From Apostichopus californicus (lineage: Eukaryota; Echinodermata; Holothuroidea; Aspidochirotida; Stichopodidae), in assembly GCA_020650975.1 (NCBI GenBank), contig JAIPMN010000670.1, positions 1 through 64,000 on the forward strand: 64,000 nucleotides of DNA, written 5' to 3'. Positions 23,804-36,000 of this stretch are shown here, one piece after another. The notes under the pieces are model-generated. The model was not told the DNA's origin and made no database searches. It saw nothing but the letters and a program-made list of their open reading frames with translations. Within the stretch, counting starts at the first letter, position 1, and each line of letters opens with the position of its first letter. The translations under genes and the position numbers were made by a program.

Positions 23804-26384
23804 CGATCAATAATTCTGATCATCCTTTTTTTTATTGATTATTGTTCGTTGGATCAGTAACCACAAAAATATTGCAATACCTGACCATTTTTTGTTATTT
23901 TTAGCATATCTAGCACATTTGATAATATAGGGCAATTTTATCGAGAGAAGGAAACCTAGAGTCCCTAGATTTGAAAGCCAGATATTGACAGGATTAGGAT
24001 TATGAATTAAGAGAGGGGCTTTTATCAAATAATTTAACAATCTACTTTGTACAGGGCTAAACATGACATCTGCCAACTTTAAATAAAAGTTATTGCATCT
24101 AACAAATCAATAATATATCATTCTAACATTTAAATAAAAATTAGCTGGGTAATACAGTAAAACCAGAAAGCCGAAACCGAGCAAAGTCAATGGAATAATT
24201 TAATATTTAACAATCAAAGAACTCTTCGGAAAGAAAAAAACCTTGTAACACATCAGAATAGTATATAATTTGTACCACTTATCGTTCTTCAGCACCCTGA
24301 AGGCCGAAGCATCGAATAAATTATATTTTTGAAAAAACAAGCTTAGAAACAAAATTGAAACAAGTAATACTGAACAGAGAAATAAATGATGCCACAGACA
24401 CAACGAGTCCACAACCAGATAACGTCAGCTCATGTATATTATTCACTGACAAGTAGACCCACTACTTTCATCAGGTTGGTCGGGTGCTTGTGTAGAATTT
24501 CTCTCTTATAATTGCAAAGTCAATGTGACATGAAGGAAACGACAAAGTGTGACAACTGTAGAAAGAAACAACAGGGTCTCGTTGTCTGCAAACTGTACCA
24601 AATCACAGACTGTTAAGACAATGAAGACGACACACCATAAGTACTGATGAAATCTAAACCCCCCTTTCCCTTAATCCTCTCTTTGTCCCTCCACTGTTTA
24701 TCTCCTACCTCTCCTCTTCCCCTGTTGGTTTCTTTCTTTCTTCTCTCCATCCCTTGTCTACTAATCCCCTTACATCTATCTCTTTGTGTTCACCATGCTC
24801 ATTAACCTGTCTGTATTCTGTACGTGTTTTGTCCCTTCTGTAACTGTAACTTGTCATTTAGCCTCTGAAGAAGATCCTGCTAGGATCGAAACATCAGGCC
24901 AACTTACTTTTACACACAAAGTCTAAACGTAACTTAACAATCAATGAGTTTACAACTGACAAACAGAAGGTTTCTAAAAGTTCCATTCTGCTTGTTTTCA
25001 ATAGTTTAGTGCTAGTTTATCTCTGATTTTGCAAAAATAGCCATATTTATCATTTGTTTGCTCTCTCTTCAGAAGATCATATTTCTAAAGAAAGTCTAAG
25101 ATAAAACTAGACAACCGTATCTTAACCCACAGGAAGAAAACCTCCTCAGACTTGTAACACTGAACAAGAACCAACTTAGACAAGTCTATTATATTAAATC
25201 AAGTCATTTCCAACATCCAAATGCAACAAAAGGAATAAAAAAAAATTAACAACACTGCAGCAGTAGAGGAAAAATTATAAATATAAGCATCTTGTATTTA
25301 TGAAATACAAATTAACTGCATAGAATGATATCTGTAATTCCAATCAAACTCATCAAAATGTATCATAAACACTTTTTTTATACATGAAGCTAATTAAAAT
25401 ACCTCCTCATCAACGTTACTTAATATATTCAAATAATGGTATTGGGATTAATTCAACTCTGTTATAATCACACACAAATATGACACATCGGAAATGCAGA
25501 AGAATGTAGCCCAACAATGAAGGTTTATGAAAACTGTTCATGAATGTTAATTAGTATGGGAGGAGGGGGGGTGGGGATGCAGGGGGGTGGAGGTAATTCT
25601 CAGCTATGATGGGCTGACAGGGAGTGTATTAATTTCGCACCGTTAAAGCAAAAGGGTTTTATTTTACATGCATTGTGTCTGATAGCCATTTGCAGTGGAG
25701 TGGCGTGCACATAATTTAAAAAGTGGGATAAGGATACAAATTCTTAATAGCCCCAAATGATTTTAAAAGGGGGCTGAACCTATAAGGAAGGGTCAGAGGG
25801 GAATGAAGGAGGGTGTATGGCCCCTGGGGTTGTTAATGCTGATACCAATGTACGGGGGTCTTTTCAGTAATTTTTTTTATTCCGTCTTCATTTGCAAATT
25901 AATAATACCAAAGATCAATATCCTGTATCTTGCCATGATGATAAAATTCATCCAATATGTGAGGTTGTGTTTAAAAAAAATCCATGAGATAGAAAAATGT
26001 ATATCTTAGCCTCTAATTGTCAGCACAACAGTTTCACAATTAACATTATTGGGATTGTATATCAGCATGCACAAATGTCTCAAGATGAGTTTCAAATGAC
26101 AGAGTCAACTGTCCTCTTCTGACATCCCTTTAACTAAGTTTATCAGATCTACCCACATACCTATAACCCCAGATTACTCCCATCCTATCAAGAACCTCCC
26201 AGTATTGTTTTTTTCTTCTTTCCAAAATAGTATAATTTGCAAATGCCTGAAATCCAACAGCAAAACAAAATGCAGTTTATGAGCGACTATAGAGCAAGTT
26301 CCTTATGGATGCACCCTGTATCTACCCATACCTGAATAACATGATATCATACATGCATTATTTTTTGCCAAAAGTCTACCATGG
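23804..26384. other. Intergenic sequence, mostly featureless
   Basis: Apart from the ribozyme-like motif at 24,860 and a G-rich block at about 25,560-25,590, I see no gene, tRNA or clear repeat. The NAGS 3' UTR must end somewhere here. Confidence 0.5.
24860..24899 (+). ncRNA. Hammerhead-ribozyme-like motif, copy 1
   Basis: Order seen: GCCT (stem I), CTGAAGA (fits core CUGANGA), stem II GATCC-TGCTA-GGATC, then GAAA, a two-base gap, TC, and AGGC (stem I). This is the layout of minimal hammerheads known from Penelope-like retroelements. Activity is unknown. Confidence 0.5.
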
Positions 26385-26880
26385 TTTTTTTTAAGCTAGC
26401 CAAGTTCATTTGAAGCTACCACTGGTTATGCATGGAACCTTTCATGTTGGCTTAGAACTTATTTACCTTCCTTGGAAGCTTCCAAGTATCCTTGGGAGCT
26501 TCCATGGTTCCTTTAGGATCTACCACGGTTCCCAAGAATCTACCATGGGTACTTTAGGATCTACTAGGGTTCCTAGGAATCTACCATGGTTCCTTTAGGA
26601 TCTACCACGGTTCCCTAGAATCTATCATGGTTCCTTAAGGATCTACCACAGTTCCCAGGAATCTACCATGGTCCTTTTAGGATCGACCACGGTTCCCTGG
26701 AAACTACCATGCTTTCTTTAGGATCTACCACGGTTCCCTGTATATCTACCATGGTTCCTTTAGGATCTACCACGGTTCCCTAGAATCTACCATGGTTCCT
26801 TAAGGATCTACCATGGTTCCCTGGAAACTACCATGCTTTCTTTAGGATCTACCACGGTTCCATGGAATCTACCATGGTTC
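26385..26880. repeat. Minisatellite of ~41 bp overlapping the NAGS stop codon
   Basis: About nine dimeric units of ACCATGGTTCCTTTAGGATCT plus ACCACGGTTCCCTAGAATCT from about 26,500, with degenerate copies back to 26,385. The last unit ends ATCTACCATGGTTC at 26,880, whose CTACCATGGTTC is the complement of the NAGS codons Glu-Pro-Trp-stop. Confidence 0.9.
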
Positions 26881-27055
26881 TGCGACTTCACTGTCTTCCT
26901 TGTCATAATCTTCTTGTTCCTCAGCTTCTATAAAGGAACTCTTATGGTTAACAGCCCAGTCTACGACACCGTAGGAGAGCTTAGGGTTTGATATACCGTA
27001 CCAGAATACCGTCCAGGTGTGATTACTCCAGCTGCCCTCGCAGCGTTTGAAATAC
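26869..27055 (-). CDS. NAGS: NAGS last coding exon n9
   Basis: Acceptor ATTCTGCAG. Reads YFKRCEGSWSNHTWTVFWYG, then ISNPKLSYGVVDWAVNH and an acidic tail rich in Glu and Asp ending SEVAEPW before TAG at 26871-26869. The last three codons and the stop lie inside the first unit of a minisatellite. Confidence 0.95.
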
Positions 27056-30000
27056 CTGCAGAATTGACAAACACACATATCATAAAAAGCTGCGATGCTG
27101 AAAGATTTTCAATTTTAAGTTCAACGACACTGGTAAATGTATGGTGATTTATGGCAGACTGCAAATCTGGATGTAATACTAAATTTATTGGTTTCACTGT
27201 CACAGCAATAGACATCATACACTGATTTACTGTCTTGGTGTAAAAAAGTTGGTAGACGACAGAAGTTCCAACTATATCTACGGGTATCCCGAGAGAAACA
27301 AAATGGATTTATTACCCGGCAGAAATATGAAGCTGAGAATATGATAATAGCCATCAGCAGGGTCCTAGAAAATATGCTAATGAGGTTTAAACAAGGCTAG
27401 CTATTTAATAATTTACAATGTTCTCCCCCCCCCCCCCTACACCTCCACTAACCGTTCTACATCTGCATACTGCTAACAGTGTCAGCATGCTAACTGTTGA
27501 AGTTAATAATAATGTCTTTTAAAGTGTGACTTTATTTACCATTCCCAGCACAAGGACTTTATGAAAAATGTGTATTGAATATCTGTATCAATGTCAATTA
27601 TTTGAGAATTGTTCAGTAGTGTGCATCATGTTTCTATGACTGGAACTCTGCTTGCTCTAACAAAAAAAAATCACTTCTAATGATACCAACATAACCAATG
27701 TTAACATGATGTACATACCATGAATTGATCTTATTAACATTCTTAGAGCGCCAAAAGAGAGCAGGGAAGTCGCTTCTTAATTCATCCCAAAGAACGTCAC
27801 TAGTTCCTTCACCCTGTCAGTCAATGAAATGAGAAAAGGAAAATAAGATTTAAAAATGTTATTATTTAAACCGCTCTCTTGTAATTCATGTTTTACTGCA
27901 TTTCTGTTGAAAGAAGCTTGGTTGCTTTTCCATCATATCTTCAAATTACATCAAAATTACATTAAAATCAAATTTGCTCTTCAAAGTCTTTTTTTTTAAG
28001 AGCAATCTTTTCACAGAATTCTCCGAAAGTCTTCTTTTTAACCCAGAAGATGCAATTAACTGGTTATTAGCCTCCAGGGTTAATGACAATGTTGACTTCA
28101 GGTCTGAATGTTATATTCCGATCAGGCTAGAGTACAGTACGGTAGCTTTAGGCCAAGTGTTGATATTTGTGTTGAAGAGTAACAGACTATTAATAGACAG
28201 ATTTTAGCCATCTTGTGGCACATTCATGCAAGAAACATTAACAGTGTGTTGGTTTAGTCACTTCTTAAATCCATTCATCTGTACGTATTATTTATTCAGA
28301 CAAAGCAATTCTATAAGGGCAGAGTGCCAAATAGAAAAGCTGCAGCAGATAGCAAATCCCCCCGCCCCGGCCCGCCCCTTCCCCGGGCTCCTCCCCCGCC
28401 CCTCATTCCCTGCAGTAGGAATGAATCAATATCAACCAATAGAGGTTATCACAACAGACAAGCAGTGCCTGTTGTGTGAGACTGCAAAGCACCATAGTGT
28501 TACCATCCTATGCTACATAGTGTAATGTAGTATGTAGTTTTATCCCCATCATATTACTTTAAACATGTGCTTCTATGCCTCTTTGTCTTAAGAGTAATTA
28601 CTTACTTCCTGTTCCCGTGTTTATTCACCCCTCACCCACATCATATTCGTAGAAGCCCCCTTTGTCTTAATTCCATGAAATATTCATGCTTAACCACATA
28701 TGACAACCTGTTGCATCTCATGTGTATACGAATGTGGTTAGTCATGTAGCATCCTCCTATGTGCCTTAGTGATTATAAGTAAAAGACTCTGTGAACAAGA
28801 GTTTATGTCACAGAGAGGTTATTGCCCATGCACAGGAAGTTGTAATGACTTAAATAGTGTAGTTTGTTAGTATGGAAATGACTAGGATTCCAGACTTCAG
28901 AGTGTAGTTCAGATACACTCCAGCAACAATATTGCCACACAGAATAAATAAAGCTTATATTCTACAATTATGTCTATGTCTGGAGTTTCTCTTTATCTGC
29001 TGTTAATTCTACTTATTTAATACCAGAGCCCTGAACTAATTGAGCCGGAGCAACCCAACGTAACAAGATGCTGTTGCCTCCTCAGTATCCTGCTTTTGAC
29101 ACAGATCCTAAGTGCCTTGTGAGATCGATAAATGTGGAAGCCACTTCATACATATCGTTATGAAAGCTTATAGCCTGTAAGTTTTGAGAATAATATCACA
29201 CAAAAGCACGGCGCTATGTACATCAACTCCATCTCTTTCACACCGATTGATGGATAGCTTCTTCCCAAAAATCCCTCAATAACATACAGTGACATAGAAC
29301 ACATCACAGGAAAACTTGTATTTCAGAAACCTACATCTGGCATTAACCGAGAATTTCATTTTGAGGTTTAGATATTCACACTTGATCAAATTTATAATCT
29401 GTCTTACCACGACGTGAATATTTTCACTAATTGTAATAAAACAATTTTTATTCGCAGGGGACAGTACCTGTGCAAAACAATTCAACGAACTGACGAACGT
29501 CTATGATTTATAGAGCCTGCCCCGACACTTTGTTCTGAATGCCGCCAAGCAGAAACAGTAATTTAAACACTTCCACCCGGCACTATACTTGATGATTAAT
29601 TTTAATAACTTTTAACCATTACCAAAATATGGGAGAATACTTGGCACAGAAGTTAGCTCCAGAATTAAAAAAAAAGATTGCAAATTTATTGCAAAAATTT
29701 TCCAAAGGGGGGGACCCCAACCATTAGACCCCTCCCCCCAGGACGTGGATCACACTAACGCTCAAACCCGCCCGGTACTCAAATATTCCCGAGCACATCA
29801 CTGCTTACAATTTCTGGAGAAGTTACACTGCAGACCTACTGTAAACCATCTCCAGTAGAATGAACAAAAAACACCAAATCTTGGTTGGTAGTACTTAAAA
29901 GGAATAAAAAGATGTGTATTATAAATTAAAAAATTTAATATTTTTATAATCATAGTAAAACTGAATAGAAAATATCCGGAAAAAATCCGCTTGAAAATAA

Positions 30001-33000
30001 CGATCTAGACACTTTGGGTGGTAGAATGAGAAGGAAGGGCGGTGACCGGAGGAGCCGGTCGTAGAGGGGGGCACAGTGTTAAAAGGTTCCCAAGACATTC
30101 TAGGCACGGTAGAACAAGGGTGCTAAGGTTGTGGGGAGACAGGTAAGCGAGGAACGAAGTAAATATCAAGATATCAGTTCTATATATAGCTGAGTTTCTT
30201 TCAGTCTGACCTGTATTTTAGTGCTGACAGCAAATTTATCCAAATATGGGACCCCGTTGACTCCATCCTCCTTAGTCAGGATAGCCACAGCATTGTAGTT
30301 TTCCGAGACGTAGATAGAGTGTAGTTTGTGTGCGATACCTTCCAAGTAGTCTGGACGCAGCAACTTGTTGAAAGACCTTGAAAAACAGAAATTCAAAAAA
30401 TAAACAAACAAACACAACAAGATTACCTTAAAGATCAGATATGTTGTGTTTCTCTATAAACAAGTACAGAAAATTTTATTGGCAAAACAGTGGATAAATA
30501 ATAACAGTATAATATCAGTTCTTATAAAATCCAGCATGTGAAACACCATTTTTAATTTTTTTTTTAAATTTATGATAAATGCCTGCGTCTGTTATTGAAC
30601 GTAGCTGAAGTCTTCCTTAGAGAATACAACAGACAAAAGCCAACTGTACTATTAACAATATTCAAATCAGATATGAAATCAAACGATTGCTTCACTAAGT
30701 TCATTGGCATATGACACAGTGTGCTTCCGTCTCGCATCGTTTCACATGGACTGATAATTGCAACAGACACGCATCTAGTTGGGAAAGTTGAAGACCATGA
30801 CGGATTTGCTAAGTGACTTTGACGGCTTACTTTGTTATCATAGCCAGGAGACGGTCCTGATCAATGTCCTCAAGGCTCTTCGATTTGTATATTCGCTCTG
30901 TATTCTTGAATAACGTTCCAGTTCCTAAAAGGAGATAGAGAGAGAGACAGACAGCATCATATCGGTAACATGAAAAATGTACAACTGGCATTTATATGTT
31001 GTGAGAAAAGATATTACAGTTTGAGAGAGTCAATATAATGGCTAGTTTGCAGAGCTGATGTGCTATCATTAGATCGGGGATGACAGGAGTCAAACTTGAA
31101 TACTTAATTATCCATCCAGTTGGGACAACTTTTCTTCTATTTTGGTAAATTCATGCCACGCTTCAAGGAACTCGTACGGCCAGTTAGAACTGGCATTTAT
31201 ATGTTGTGAGAAAAGATATTACAGTTTGAGAGAGTCAATATATGGCCAGTTTGCAGAGCTGATGTGCTTTCATTAGATCGGGGATGTCAGTAGTCAAACT
31301 TGAATAGTTAATTATCCATCCAGTTGAGACAAATTTTCTTCTATTTGGTGAATTCATGCCAGGCTTCAAGGAACTCGTACAGCCAGTTAAGAACAATATG
31401 GATATCATGTTTCTATCATATACTGTCATACTGACAGCTTCCCTTTTACACCGTGAACAATACAACTTTCAGTATTGTATGAGAAACAAATTTATGAAAC
31501 TCAAAAACTGCAATACAAAGATGTGAACACTTGATTGTTCCACTGTCAATGACTTATGTTCATAAAAATGAAAAGTAGCATTTTTGCGACCTTGCACCGT
31601 TATGACCAAGCTTCAAAAATATGTTTGCACATAACTGCTCACTCTGACTGGTAATTTCTAAAATAAGAGATCTCCGTGGTTACGACTTTACGGCTGCTCC
31701 TTGTTGGCTAGTTATTAACTGTTTTAGTCCAAGAAGAACAGGTTTATATCCCATCAAATTGAAGGGAGAGTTCATAAGCTTTGGTTAGCCTCTGAAGAAT
31801 ATCCTGCTGGGATTGAAATGTCAGGCTCTCTAACTTTTATTTATTTCCATGGGCTTTTTGCAGTAGATAAGCAGTTTGCTTACCTTTTTTTTTTCCCCTT
31901 TGAAGTTCCTAACTGTTTAACGTTGGTGGGAATTTAGGTAGACTAAAGTACCAAATCATATTTTCAGGTACATTTAATATCGTACCTCTCTACAACTTTG
32001 CAAACTTTAACTGAATGCATCATGCATAAGAGATGTATATGTTTCCTCCCAGGCAATTTGATATTTTAAGAGATAAATCAATTATTTCAGAGCCGCTTTA
32101 CTTCAAGTATGACATCATCATGAGCATCCATGTCCCCACGCTCCATTACTGTTGCTGAATTATTCCTACCCTTAGGCAAATACTCAATTGTTTTTCAAAG
32201 TCACGATTCTTTTACTGAGTATCCACAAGAGAGTCTGCCAGTGTAGTTAGGGAATTGCGATCAGACGAAATTCTTTGCTTCTATTACAATGGGTGGAATG
32301 CAATACATGTGTCAATAAGAAGACACATGTCATATCTGAGTATAGGTTGAATATTCCTTGAACAGCCAATAACCACCAAAGTGTTCTGACAAAAAACTTC
32401 ATCCAACTTCCAAATTCTGTCAATATCTTTACGTTGAAGTACTGTTTCGAAACCTTGGTACCAAATTATAGTGTCTTCTATAATATCATGGAGGATTTTA
32501 TTTTCTCAGAGAAACAAAAATTCAAAAAGAATGTGTAAATTGCTATACAATTACAAAGATGTAAAGCAGTTTTTGTACAGACAAATCTAGTATTTGTAGT
32601 ATTTTATAGCAAAAAGAGATTCATAATCTGAAAACTGGTACTAAACAAAATGTCTTTACCTGGTAAAATAATTTCCCCCTATATATATTCAATTTTAGGT
32701 ATACTCTCGTCTAATTATGGTAAGTACAGGTTTATCACATGGTTTAGCTGGGCCACAATCGTAGTATTAACCAACCCATCCTACATACATGTAACGATTA
32801 AATAAAATGAAATGTTGTAGTCTATCCTTGAGAAATATTTACCATGGTGAGTGAATAATTCTGCTAGGATGGTATTTGCTGAGGTGATCACAACACTTGA
32901 AAGAGGAGGGAGGACAGCTAAGAGGGATGAAATGGACTGCAGTTTCTCCTGATACAGGGGATCGCACCACTTTTGAGAAGAGATGGCTTCCACGTCGGCT

Positions 33001-36000
33001 GGGACATGAACGTGTTTCATGACCTATAGAGCAGAGGGAAATATGCATAATGCTTATGATTAAACATATTCTTATGAATAAACAGTACATAACGATTATG
33101 CACACCCAATCAACCCACATCCTCATGTAGGAAATATCCATACGAAAGATTGTTCTTTGAGAAGGAAATATTATGTAGGTTCAGTGCTTTCCTTTTGTTT
33201 TTAGATGCTCGTTCTACCAGATATACCCTCACAATTGCAATGATACCCTCACAATCGTGGTGATAAGGGTGTTATCAGACAATGACACTGAACTTCGCCT
33301 TATATCACAGTTGGGCATAAATCAAGGGTATATCCATGAACGAAAGAATATACTTCATTGGCATTACATTCTTCTCAAAGAAGAACCCTTTCATATAAAT
33401 ATTTGCAAGCGAAGGTGTGGATCATTGGACTTTCGAATAAACTGCAGTTACACAGTTTACAACAGAATTGATACACAATGTATTCTCAAATACAAAGTTT
33501 TACATATCACGATATAATTATAACTGTGTGTTTAACCATTTGCCTCATTGCCTTTTCACATGTATGAACATTTAATTGCATTCCATAATTTTTAATTTTT
33601 TTGCTTAATTGTGGTTTATAACCCTGTCATATATCATTTTTTACTTTTATTGCTGTTGTTATTACTTTTAGGTTTTCTTAAGTTTGTTAATTTTATATTC
33701 CAGGTTTTGGTTCTTTTGTACAGTGCTCTTGAGCATGTTTTATTTCATGATAACAGCACTTTAATATATGGTATTTTATTTTTTGGTATTTTTTTTTATA
33801 ATTTCCTTCTTTGCAACATTTCATTTCAGTTATTTATTTGTTTTCTCACAACATTCAGATGATAATAATTATAATACCTATAAAGTATCAAAAGTTCAAA
33901 GAGTTGTGAAAGGTAGTGCTCTAAGTAACCTTTATGGCATTAATGAGTAGAGCAATCCCTACACTTAACTATACTTAACACATAAACAAACAGTTTGTTA
34001 TATACCAATGAGAAGATCGGATGAAGACCAATTCATTTTTATTTTCCAAAATCAGATTGTAGTTGATCAAACTTAGAAATCCTCTCTGATCGTTGTCTTT
34101 TTTCACCGATCCACTGTGAATTAGAAAATGACTATCGATTGCATTTGATCAATATCAAACATTTCGTTGCCCAGATATTTTGATATTAGCTGTAGATGCG
34201 TGAGACATAAAGATGAGCAAGTTTCGATACTACTTTTGGCTTCTTATTTTTTGCAATTTCTCAATGAATAATTCATTACTACCTGGGATAGACATCGTTC
34301 TTCATTTTATAGGCACTGCCATTAGTATTCACATCAAGAACTTCACGAGGTAGGGGGAGGGGGGGGGTGGCCGTTCCACTTAGTTGCGCTGTTGTAGCTA
34401 GTTAGTGTATATTTGGTTTAGACTGCATTTATCTGTTGTATATTATCAATGTTTTTTTTGTTTGTATTTCTATCATTCATTGTATCAATGTTCTTTGTAT
34501 TTTGTATCATTCATTGTATTGCTCACCGCAGATATGTAATTTCCTTCTGGGATTCAATACAGTTGACTTACTTACTTACTTCATAACAACAAGTATCACA
34601 CATACCAGACAGTCTGGGTCATTTAATAAATGCTCATACAACTGTATATAGTGCTATCATTGTCATGCTTCAAAGCACTTGTACCGATAGTGTGAACATT
34701 TTCTGACTTTTTTATCTAATGAAACAGAATGTATCCACACTGCTCATATTGTTTGTGTAAGATGTTCATTGAAATTTGAAGGGACAGATGAAAGTACAGC
34801 TTATTATTAAACAAAACACCTGTCCAAATTGGATGCAAAATAGACCAAATATAATATTAAATAATACCCAGTATTAACACAAGTTTCAAGAAACTAGGTT
34901 TCATTCTATAGCAGCTTGCTTTACTGAGATAATTTTAATGATATTGTTTCCATGTCTTTCAAAAGATTGTAAAAAATGAAGGTCATGAGGCTGACTACTC
35001 ACTTTCATTTCAAATAATGAAGCATAACCTTTGTTTAAAAGCCCTTTCGATTCAATTTTAAAGGATTGCTACACGTTTGTTAATTTTCAAAAGATTTAAG
35101 TTAAGTCAATAATAAACGACCAATGTAGTGATGTCGTCGTACGTAGTGAAGATAATGTAAGAGTACGATTGCACACCATTCTTTGGGGCTTTAATGTTAT
35201 TGTTATTTGCATACCATCGTATTGTTACTTTCTTTGTACATGTTAATTTGCACATGTCGTTGTATGTATCTCAGTTATGTTGGTAATTGTGTTAGTGTAT
35301 TTGTGTGTTCTTTGTTAAGTGTCTTAGAGATATATTGTAAGGAGCTGAGGCTCGAGTAGTCTGAATTGGGTCTCAGCCGACGCACATTGTCGTATATAGT
35401 TAATACATATTAGAAAGAGTTCCAAGCCATCTCAGTTTCGTGTTTAGTTGTATACATATATTTTAACTGTCTCGTACTACTACGACAGGAACCACGTCGT
35501 AACCGAATTAGCTGGTGATATGGCTAACGTTACAATGAAACTAATGGCATTTCCGTTACGACTCAATTAAAACTGGACTTACCTTGTTACTGCCATCTAG
35601 TAACCCTCCTTTGTCATTCAACAGGAGGACTTTGATTGGTTGAACAGCTTTTGCAATTTCAATGGTTGCTTGGGAAGCATCAACACAAATGAGCTGGGAA
35701 CTGGTTGTTTCACCAATAGATGATACAACTGGAATGTGGCCTGACCTGAGAAGGTAGATAGATAGATAGAGAAAAGGAGATGATATTAAACACTATTAAA
35801 CAGTATTAAACGGTATTAAACAGTATAAAAAGAAAACAACATTTCTCGTCGTCGCTGTTAACATTTCTTGTTTATCATGTACTAGTTTCTGAACACAAAT
35901 AAGAAGCAGGAACTGTATCCTTCAGTTTTTTGTATCGAATGCATTTATTCAGGTCAGAAACAAGCACTATAAGAAAAGTCAATGGGTGGGAGACAGTCAA

